The translations under genes were made by a program, and so were the position numbers. From Vibrio xiamenensis (GTDB taxonomy: Bacteria > Pseudomonadota > Gammaproteobacteria > Enterobacterales > Vibrionaceae): a stretch of DNA of 64,000 nucleotides. Each line of letters opens with the position of its first letter. The first letter of the stretch is position 1. The notes beneath the pieces are model-generated. The model was not told the origin of the DNA, did not search any database, and was given only the letters and a program-made list of their open reading frames with translations. Positions 1-9,700 of the stretch are shown here, in pieces. The stretch spans positions 1 through 64,000 of the forward strand of contig NZ_FNDD01000020.1 in NCBI RefSeq assembly GCF_900100015.1, read 5' to 3'.

Positions 1-3000
1 CTGGGTGAAATTGAAGCCTGCATTCGCGGCGTGAGTGGCATTACTGACGCGGCGGTGGTGGCAGATACAGGGGCCTCAGACCAACGTTTGGTGGCTTATT
101 ATGTTGGCGAGGTTGAGCGCGACACGCTGCGCAGCCATTTGGTGGCTGAATTACCAAGTCATATGGTGCCGCACGCGTGGATGCAGCTTGATGTTTTGCC
201 GCTTACCAGCAATGGCAAGTTAGACCGCCGCGCTCTGCCAAACGTCAGCGCGGATGGTGTTGTGCGCCATGAGTATCAAGCGCCTAAGGGCGATGCGGAG
301 CAACTGCTGGCGACACTTTGGAGTGAGCTGCTTGGCGTGTCTCAAGTTGGCCGCTTGGATAACTTCTTTGAACTGGGCGGCCACTCGCTACTCGCGGTGC
401 AGCTTAGCGCGCGAGTGCGTACTCACAGCGATTACGAATTGTCGCTGGCAACCCTATTTGCTTATCCGCAGCTTGGTGAGTTGGCAACCCATCTGGTTAA
501 GTCCAACGCCTCGCACATCGAGGCGATCACCGCGCGCCAAGACAAAACTCAAGCGCCGCTGTCACTGGCTCAGCAACGTTTGTGGTTTTTGGCGCAAAGC
601 AATCCGAATCTTGGCGATGCTTACGTGATTCAAAGCGGCGTGCGCCTTACTGGCGCGGTGAATTGTGAAGCGCTTAAGCAGGCGTTAAATCATTTGTACC
701 AGCGCCACAGCGCACTGCGCAGCCGTTTTTCTGACCAGCAAGGTAAACCATATCAATGGGTCGATGACAACGCGCAGTCGTTTCCGCTGCAGATCGTCGA
801 TAACGCCGCGCACTTTACGCCAAGCTTTGATTTACAACACGGCCCGCTGGTTGCCGCACAGTTATGGCGCCAATCGCAAACACGTTATGAGCTGCGCATC
901 GCGATTCATCACATCGTGTGCGACGGCTGGTCGATGAGCAATTTCATCAGTGAATTGGCGAAAGTGTATCGCGGTTATGCGACGGGAGAGACCCGCGAAC
1001 AAGTCGATGCGCAGCTGGAAACATTGAGCATCGATTACGGTGATTTCGCCGCCTGGCAGCAGCAAAACGCCAACGATGACAAACTCGAGCAGCAAAAACA
1101 GTATTGGGTCGAGCGTTTAGCGCCGTTCCCTCATGTGCTGGAGTTGTCCACCGATTTTGCGCGCCCAACTAAACAAAGCTTTGTGGGTAGTGAAGTCGCG
1201 GTGCGCGTTGATGGCGAGCTTACCCAGCAGCTCAATCAACTCGCTCAGCGCCATGGCTGCACTTTGTACATGGTATTGCTCGCGAGTTGGTCACTGCTGA
1301 TGTCGCGCTTGGCCAATCAGGGGCAGGTGATTATCGGGTCGCCGAATGCCGGACGTTTGCATGTCGAAACCGAAAATCTGCTCGGCATGTTTGTCAATAC
1401 GCAGCCGATGGCGGTGAACATCGAGCCAAACGCCAGCTTAGAAATGTTACTGGCCGAGGTTAAACAGCGCGCACTCGAGGCGCAGCAAAATCAAGACTTG
1501 CCATTTGAACGCATCGTTGAAGCAGTCCAGCCGCAGCGTAACACCGCATTTAGCCCGCTTTATCAAGTTATGCTGGCGCTGCAAAACTTACCAGCTGCCA
1601 ATGTCGAGCTTGATGATGTCAGCCTTGAAATGCTGAGCGAGCCGGTGGAATCTGCGCAGTGCGATTTGAGCTTGCTACTTAGTGAGCAGCAAGGTGAACT
1701 ACATGGCCAATTGGTGTTTGCCAGCGCACTATTTAGTCCGCAAACCGTGCAGGCGTTTGTCGATTATTGGCAGCAATTACTGCGTGGGTTTGTTGCCGAA
1801 GCACCATTGCCAGTGAACCAAATGGCGCTGCTCGATAGTGCCCAAACCAAGCAGTTGCTTGAAGAACTCAATTCGGCGGCAACTGAGCTCAACAATAGCC
1901 AGTTGGTTCATCAGCAAATAGCGGCGAATGCGGCGGCGTATCCTGATGCGATTGCGCTGCAAACGGCAGACCAAAGCCTAAGCTATGCCGAGCTTAACGC
2001 CAAAGCCAACCAGTTATCTCGCTGGTTAACCCAGCAAGGTGTGAGTTCGCAAAGCTGCGTGGCGGTATGTTTTGAGCGCGGGGTGAATTGGGTTATCGCC
2101 ATGCTGGCGACGCTCAAAGCCGGTGCCTGCTATTTGCCGCTCGATCCGCATTATCCCGATCAAAGGCTCAAGTACATGTTGAAAGACAGTGCGCCAAGCA
2201 TGCTGCTCACCGACGGCTATCGCGAGTTTGGCTGCTTGCTCGGCGAGCTAGATACTGAGCTTGCTGAGGTGAATATCACCAGCCAAAAGGATTGGCAATC
2301 TTGTCGCCAAGAAGAGCGAGATGATTTAGAGGTTAAAGCCAATCAGCTTGCTTACCTTATCTATACCTCAGGCTCAACCGGAGAGCCGAAAGGGGTGATG
2401 GTCGAGCATGGAAACTTGCAATGTTTGATTGATTGGCATGTACGCCGATTTGAACTTGGTCAAGCAACAGTGACATCATCGTTGGCTGGCATGGGCTTTG
2501 ACGCCGCGGTGTGGGAAGTGTGGCCAGCGCTTTGCGCCGGAGCGCGCCTTGTGATGCCAGATCTTGCGACCTCACGAGACCCAGACGCGCTACTCAATTG
2601 GTGGGCTGCGCAGCCACTTGAAGTGAGTTTCCTTTCAACCCCCGTGGCTGAGCTTGCCTTTGCTCGCAGCGTTCAACCTGCGGCGCTGCGTTATCTGCTG
2701 GTGGGCGGCGATAGGCTTAATCGCCTGCCAAACTCGAACGCGACCTATACCTTAGTCAATAACTATGGGCCGACCGAAACCACGGTGGTAGCGACTTCGG
2801 GCGCGGTGCTGGCAAGTGATGAAGCGCTGCATATCGGTAAACCGCTGGATCATACCCGCATCTACATCGTTGATGAATTTGGCGAGCTGGCGCCGCGCGG
2901 CGTAGCCGGGGAGTTGTATATCGGTGGGCCGCAAGTTGCCCGCGGTTATCTAAATCAACCCGCGCTTACCGAGCAGCGCTTTACTGCGGATCGATTTGAT

Positions 3001-3726
3001 TCTCGCCAAGGTCGCCGAATGTATCGTACTGGCGATTTAGCAAGATGGCGCAGTGACGGCACCATCGAGTATTTAGGGCGTAACGACGATCAAGTCAAGA
3101 TCCGTGGTTTTCGTATCGAACTTGGCGAAATTGCCGCCAAGTTGCAGCTTAATGGTGATATTGAAGAAGCCTTGGTGGTGGTCAGTGATGATGGGGCGCA
3201 GCACTTGGTGGCCTACGTTACCGCCCGTGATGGCGCCAACATAGTGCCGAATGCATTGCAGCAAAGCCTTAGCGCGTTGCTGCCTGATTACATGGTGCCT
3301 CGTGCCTATGTACAGCTGGATAACTTGCCGCTCACCGCAAACGGTAAAGTCGATAAACGCGCGCTACCTGCGCCAAGCGAGAGTGCGTTCGTCCACCGTG
3401 AATACATTGCGCCGCAAGGCCCGGTTGAAAATTGGTTGGCTGAGGCTTGGTCTGAGCTGCTAAGCGTTACCAACGTCGGGCGTCAAGACAACTTCTTTGA
3501 ACTTGGCGGCCACTCGCTGTTGGCGGTGCAACTGGTCTCGCGCCTCAAGCAGCAAGGCTTAACCGTCACGATTGGTGACCTATTTGAACATTCCACCTTG
3601 CAAGCGCTCGCAGCGCGAATTGCATACCTCAAATTATTAAATCTAAAACAAAAAAATACAACGTCAGTGGCTAACAACATGTCCAAAGTAAACGCGAATG
3701 GGCTTAAGGAGAACAGTAATGGCTGA
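1..3726 (+). CDS. Nonribosomal peptide synthetase, 5'-truncated by the window edge (A'-PCP-C-A-PCP)
   Basis: The reading frame is open from base 1, so the gene starts upstream. Counting codons from base 1, domains are: the tail of an adenylation (A) domain (to about residue 80, ending in NGKLDRRALP), a carrier (PCP) with phosphopantetheine Ser129 in FFELGGHSLL, a condensation (C) domain with HHIVCDG at 303-309, a full A domain (YTSGSTGEPKG near 788, YGPTETT, YRTGDLARW) and a PCP with Ser1172. Placed by eye on the PheA pocket, the A domain reads DAWFLGNVVK, a known Leu code. It would load Leu, join it to the upstream peptide and pass the chain to the next NRPS. The last 8 bases overlap the start of that gene, so the two are translationally coupled. 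The Asn/Ser-rich C-terminus is a plausible docking tail. Family and domain order are clear; the Leu call rests on a manual alignment. Confidence 0.96.
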   Translation: MGEIEACIRGVSGITDAAVVADTGASDQRLVAYYVGEVERDTLRSHLVAELPSHMVPHAWMQLDVLPLTSNGKLDRRALPNVSADGVVRHEYQAPKGDAEQLLATLWSELLGVSQVGRLDNFFELGGHSLLAVQLSARVRTHSDYELSLATLFAYPQLGELATHLVKSNASHIEAITARQDKTQAPLSLAQQRLWFLAQSNPNLGDAYVIQSGVRLTGAVNCEALKQALNHLYQRHSALRSRFSDQQGKPYQWVDDNAQSFPLQIVDNAAHFTPSFDLQHGPLVAAQLWRQSQTRYELRIAIHHIVCDGWSMSNFISELAKVYRGYATGETREQVDAQLETLSIDYGDFAAWQQQNANDDKLEQQKQYWVERLAPFPHVLELSTDFARPTKQSFVGSEVAVRVDGELTQQLNQLAQRHGCTLYMVLLASWSLLMSRLANQGQVIIGSPNAGRLHVETENLLGMFVNTQPMAVNIEPNASLEMLLAEVKQRALEAQQNQDLPFERIVEAVQPQRNTAFSPLYQVMLALQNLPAANVELDDVSLEMLSEPVESAQCDLSLLLSEQQGELHGQLVFASALFSPQTVQAFVDYWQQLLRGFVAEAPLPVNQMALLDSAQTKQLLEELNSAATELNNSQLVHQQIAANAAAYPDAIALQTADQSLSYAELNAKANQLSRWLTQQGVSSQSCVAVCFERGVNWVIAMLATLKAGACYLPLDPHYPDQRLKYMLKDSAPSMLLTDGYREFGCLLGELDTELAEVNITSQKDWQSCRQEERDDLEVKANQLAYLIYTSGSTGEPKGVMVEHGNLQCLIDWHVRRFELGQATVTSSLAGMGFDAAVWEVWPALCAGARLVMPDLATSRDPDALLNWWAAQPLEVSFLSTPVAELAFARSVQPAALRYLLVGGDRLNRLPNSNATYTLVNNYGPTETTVVATSGAVLASDEALHIGKPLDHTRIYIVDEFGELAPRGVAGELYIGGPQVARGYLNQPALTEQRFTADRFDSRQGRRMYRTGDLARWRSDGTIEYLGRNDDQVKIRGFRIELGEIAAKLQLNGDIEEALVVVSDDGAQHLVAYVTARDGANIVPNALQQSLSALLPDYMVPRAYVQLDNLPLTANGKVDKRALPAPSESAFVHREYIAPQGPVENWLAEAWSELLSVTNVGRQDNFFELGGHSLLAVQLVSRLKQQGLTVTIGDLFEHSTLQALAARIAYLKLLNLKQKNTTSVANNMSKVNANGLKENSNG

Positions 3727-6700
3727 TATCACAGGAGTCGACCTCGACAGCTTATCACCGGAAGAGATGATGGCACTGCTTGAACAGTTAGAAAGTGATG
3801 GTGTTGCGCTGTTTTCCGACCAAGAACCCCAAGAAAGCCGCATTGAAGCGCATCATTTGTCCAGTTATCCCTTGTCTCTCGCGCAGCAGCGTCTGTGGTT
3901 TCTGGCCCAAATGGGCCAGGCGAGCGATAACGCCTACCTCATTGAGGGCGGCATTCGCCTCAAAGGACATCTAGATCACATCGCGCTTGAGCGCGCCCTC
4001 AATCAAATGGTGGTTCGCCATGGCGCGCTGCGCACTCGCATCGCTACTGAACACGGTGAACCTTGCCAGTTGCTTGACAACCAGCAACGCGAATTCGCCC
4101 TTGAGCGTGTTGCCATGAGCGAAACTCAGGCTAGGCAGACGCCATTTGCGCCCAATTTGTGTTTGCAAAATGGTCCGCTGGTTGCCGCGCGGGTAGTGGA
4201 AATTAGCCCTGATGAGCACTGGCTGCAAGTGGCGATGCATCACATCATTTCTGATGGCTGGTCGATGGGCGTGTTTACCCAAGAGTTTTGCGAATGTTAT
4301 CGCGCTGAGGTGAGCAATAGCGCCGCGAATCTTGCGCCGCTTGCCATTGAATACGGTGATTATGCGCTGTGGCAACGTCGCTTTCGTGAAAGTGCGCTGC
4401 AAGAGCAAGCCGAATATTGGCAGCGCCAATTGCGTGGTGTGCCCGATTGCTTGTCACTGCCTTACGATTATCCGCGCCCCGAGGTGCAAAGTTTCGACGG
4501 TGGGGCAGTGGATGTGGCGCTTGATGCGCCGCTGACCCAAAAGCTCAAAGCGCTCAACAGCCAACACGGCTGCACGTTATACATGACGCTACTCGCCAGT
4601 TGGGCGTGTGTGCTGGCGCGTCTTAGCCAGCAAGACGATATTGTGATTGGTTCGCCGATCGCGGGGCGCCTTAGCCCGCAAGTGGAGCCGCTTATCGGCA
4701 TGTTTGTTAACTCGCAAGCGCTGCGGGTGGATTTGTCGCAGCCACTTTCGACGCATCAACTGCTCAAGCAAGTCAAGCAGACCACGCTTGACGCGCAAAC
4801 GCATCAAGAGCTGCCGTTTGAACGCGTGGTCGAGTTAGTCAAGCCAGCGCGTTCGCTGCAATACAGCCCAGTATTTCAGGTGATGTTTGCGCTGCAAAAC
4901 TTGCCAAGCGCGGCGATTGATTTGCCGCAGCTAAGCGCGTCAATGTTGGAGCAGCCTACCAGCAATGCCAAATTTGACCTGACTTTGGTGGTCAATGAAG
5001 TCGATGGCGAAATTCGCGGCCAGCTTAACTATGCCACTGCGCTATTTAGCCAAGCCAGCGCCGAGCGATTCGTCAAATATTGGCAAACGCTGCTTGGCGC
5101 GATGATCGCTAATCCAAATGCCACTGTTCAGCAGCTGGATATGTTGCCAGAGGATGAAAAACATCAGCTGTTGAACGTGCTTAATCCTGCTAAGACAGAT
5201 GAGAGCGCTCAAGGCAGCGTGGAGCCGATTCATCACCAGATTGAACGTTTGGCAATAGAGCATCCGAACGCAATTGCGCTCGACAGTGAACAAGGCCAGC
5301 TTAGTTATCAGCAGCTTAACCAGCAGGCGAATCAGCTCGCCCATTGGATGATCATTCAGGGGGTTGACGTGGAAAGCCGCGTAGCGATCTGCTGCGACCG
5401 CGGTCATAGTTGGGTGATTGCGATGCTGGCCGCGCTTAAAGCGGGCGCTGGCTATGTGCCGATTGACCCGCATTATCCAGCCGAGCGTATCGAATACATG
5501 CTAAGCGACAGTGAGCCGAGCATGTTGCTGTGTGATGACTATGTGGATTTTACACCGATTGCTTCACGGCTTAGTCTGCCGTTAACAATGGTTAATGTTG
5601 AGGTGCAAAATGCGCTATGGAAAGCGTTAAGTACCGACAACCCGGTGCTTGAATCGCTCACTGGCGATAACCTTGCATACGTAATTTACACGTCTGGTTC
5701 AACAGGTAAGCCCAAAGGGGTGATGGTTGAACATCGCAATCTGGCGAACTTAATCGCATGGCACAATCGCCGTTTTGATATTCAAGTCGGCACCCATACT
5801 TCTGCGGTTGCTGGGCTTGGGTTTGATGCGGCCGTTTGGGAAGTGTGGCCAGCACTGTGCGCCGGCGCGTGCTTGTGTTTGCCAAGTTTGGCGATATCAC
5901 GTGAGCCACAAGCGCTGCTCGATTGGTGGGTCAATCAGCCGATTGAAGTCGGTTTTCTTTCAACCCCGGTTGCTGAACTTGCGTTTGCGCGCAATTTACA
6001 GCCTAAACAGCTGCGTGTGTTGTTGGTTGGCGGCGATCGCTTAAACCGCCGCGCGCCAGCCGGCGCCACTTATCAGCTGGTGAATAACTACGGCCCAACT
6101 GAAACCACGGTGGTTGCCACATCCGGTACGCTTTTCGCCGAAGACCCTCTGCTGCACATTGGTCAGCCGCTCGATAACACCCACATCTACATTTTAGATA
6201 GCTACGGTCAGCTTGCGCCAAGTGGCACTGCCGGCGAGCTCTACATTGGCGGAGCGAGTGTGGCGCGCGGCTATCTCAACCGTGAAGACCTCACCGCGAC
6301 GAGTTACCTGCCAGACCCTTATAGTAGCGCGCCGAATGCGCGCATGTATCGCAGTGGTGACTTGGCGCGTTGGCGCGCTGATGGCGTCATCGAATATCTT
6401 GGTCGTAATGATGATCAAGTCAAAATTCGCGGTTTTCGCATTGAGCTTGGTGAAATTACCGCCGTGTTGCAGCGTCAAGCCGATATTGAAGAAGCCGTGG
6501 TGGCGGCGATTGGCGAGCAAAACAAACGTTTAGTGGCGTATTTTACTCATCGTTTGCCAGCTAAAACAGACATCTCGAAAAGCGAAACCTCGCAAAACAA
6601 AATAGACATTGAAGCGCTGCGTCAAGCGCTGGCCGCTGAACTGCCTGATTACATGCTGCCTTCAGCGTTCGTTGAGCTTGAGGTAATGCCGCTGACCGCC

Positions 6701-9700
6701 AACGGCAAAGTCGATAAACGCGCGCTACCAGCGCCAAGTGACGATGCGATGTTGCGCCGCGATTATCAGGCGCCGGTTGGCGAAGCAGAAATCGCGTTGG
6801 CGAAGGTGTGGCAAATGCTGCTTGATGTGCAGAAAGTGGGGCGTTTGGACAACTTCTTTGAACTGGGCGGTCACTCACTGCTTGCGATTCAGCTTATCGA
6901 GCGGCTGCAACAAAGCGGTTGGACACTTAGCATCAAAGCGCTATTTAGCCAGCCAACACTGCAAGCGTTGGCGAAGACGTTGACTCAAAGCGGCGATGAA
7001 GCTCAAGTGGCGGAAAACGTAATTCCGGCGCAGTGCACGCGTATCACCCCGCAGATGCTGCCGCTGGTGACGCTGAGCCAAACGCAAATTGATGCCATCG
7101 CTGAGCAAGTCGATGGCGGTATGGCGAATATCCAAGACATCTACCCATTGGTCGCGCTGCAAGAGGGGATGCTTTATCACCATTTGCTTGAGCAGCAAGG
7201 TGATCCGTATGTCAGCCGTTTTGTGCAAGCGTTCTCATCTCAAGGCTCGCTCGAGCAATTTATGACGGCGCTTAATCAAGTCATTGCGCGTCATGATATT
7301 TTGCGCACCGCGATGGCTTGGCAAGGGCTAAATGAGCCAGTGCAAGTGGTGTGGCGCGAGGCGCCAGTGCGACTCAATAGCTTACCGGAAACCGATTTCA
7401 ATCGACCTGGCATGGACGCTGCAAAGCAGCTTCTTGAGCACTTTGATCCGGCGACAACGCGCATGAGCTTAGTGCGAGCGCCGCTGATGGAAGCCTATCA
7501 AGTGTACGACCAAGCCAATCAGCGCTGGTTGCTGTGTTTGTTGGTCCACCACTTAGTGAACGATCACACGACCTTGGAATTGATGGTTGAGGAAGTGACC
7601 GCGCTACTGACGGGGCAGCCAGAGCTGCTCTCAAAACCCGTGCCGTTTCGCCAGTTTGTTGCCAAGGCGCGCAGTGTGCAAAATACTCCGCAGCAACAGG
7701 CGTATTTTGAGGCGTTACTTAGCGATGTCGATGAACCCTCAGCGCCATTTGGTCTGATGGAGGCGCAAGTCGGCAATCAGAGTCAGCACACACTCACTTT
7801 GGATGCTCAAATCAGTGACGAAATACGCGCGCTCGTTAAGCAGCATCAGGTGAGCAGCGCTGCGCTATTTCACCTGGCATGGGGCGTGGTACTCAGCGCC
7901 GCGGTTGGTCGTGAGGATGTGGTGTTCGGTACTGTGCTGTTTGGCCGCATGGGCGGCGGCGCGAATATCGACCGCTGTATGGGGATGTTCCTCAATACGC
8001 TGCCAGTGCGGATTGACCTTGGTAAACAGCAGGTAGGCGATGCACTTTTGCAGGTACAGCGCCAGCTCAGTCAGTTGATGGAACACGAACACGCGCCGCT
8101 TGCGCTTGCGCAGCGCTGCAGCGGTCTGGCGGCGCAAACGCCGCTGTTCAGCAGCATGGTTAACTACCGTTATCAGCAAGTGCCGAGTCAGCATACTGAT
8201 AGCCAATCAAACCCGCTTGGCATTGAGGTGCTGTTTAATGAAGAGCGCACCAGTTACCCGATTAGCGTCAATATCAACGACCACGTTGGCGGCGGTTTCT
8301 CACTGGAAATTCATGTTGAAAACAGCATCGGCGCCGCAAGGGTTGCTGAAATGATGCACGCCGCTGTTTGTCAATTAGTTGCCGAGCCAAGTTCAGCGCT
8401 GGCGACCATTAACGTGGTATCGAAGGCTGAGCGCGAGCAAGTGCTGGAAGGCTTTAACCGAACGACGCGTGACTACCCGCTGTCAGATTGTATTCATCAT
8501 CCAATTGAAGCGCGCGCTAAAGCCTCGCCAGAGCGCATTGCGGTAATCAGTGGTGAGCAACGTTTGACCTACGCTGAGCTCAATCAGCAAGCTAACCAGT
8601 TGGCGCTTTGGCTTACTCAGCAAGGCGTAGGGCCAGATTGCCGCGTTGCGGTGTCACTTGATCGCAGCTGCGAATTGGTGGTGGCGCTGGTGGCTATCTT
8701 AAAAGCCGGCGGTGCGTACGTACCAATGGATCCAAGTTATCCCACTGAGCGGCTAGAGTACATGCTGCAAGACAGTGAGCCTGTGGTGCTGATTACCAGT
8801 CAAAGCTTGCAATCTCGCCTTGGTCATATTGATGACAAGGTTCAGGTCGTGCATTTTGACCATCAGCCGCCGTGGCAGCATTTGCCAAGCGACAACTTAA
8901 ATAGCCAAGCGCTGGGGTTAAGTGAGCGAAATCTGGCTTATGTGATTTACACCTCGGGCTCAACCGGCAAACCAAAAGGTGTGATGAATGAGCATCGCGG
9001 CGTGGTTAACCGCCTTGCGTGGATGGCTGAAGACTATGGTTTTAGCGAGCACGATGTGGTGCTGCAAAAAACGCCATTTAGTTTTGATGTCTCGGTGTGG
9101 GAGTTCTTCTGCCCGTTGTGGGTTGGGGCAACCTTGGTGATGGCCAAACCCGAAGGGCATAAAGACCCGCGCTATCTGCAAGAGATTATTCATCAGCAGC
9201 AAGTGACGATTTTGCACTTTGTGCCGCCAATGCTGCAGCTGTTTTTAGATCAAGTTAGCCGCGATGAATGCGCCAGCCTGCGCTTAGTGTTTTGTAGTGG
9301 TGAGGCACTGCCCGCCGAGACCATTCGTCGCACCTATGCCGCGCTTCCGCATGTTGAGTTACATAACCTGTATGGGCCGACCGAGGCGGCGGTGGATGTC
9401 ACTCAGTGGCACTGCCCAGTTCAGTTGGTGGGGAATCGCGTCACCATTGGTCAGTCGGTTGCCAATACGCGCATGTACGTGCTGGATAAACATCAGCAGC
9501 CGGTGCCGATTGGCGTTCCGGGCGAGATTTATATCGGCGGGGTTCAGGTGGCGCGCGGCTATCTTAATCGCCCCGAACTGAGTGCAGAAAAGTTTGTTTG
9601 CGACCCATATGCCAGCCAGCCAAATGCGACCATGTACCAAACTGGCGATGTCGGTCGTTGGCTTGACGATGGCAGCATCGAATATTTGGGCCGTAACGAC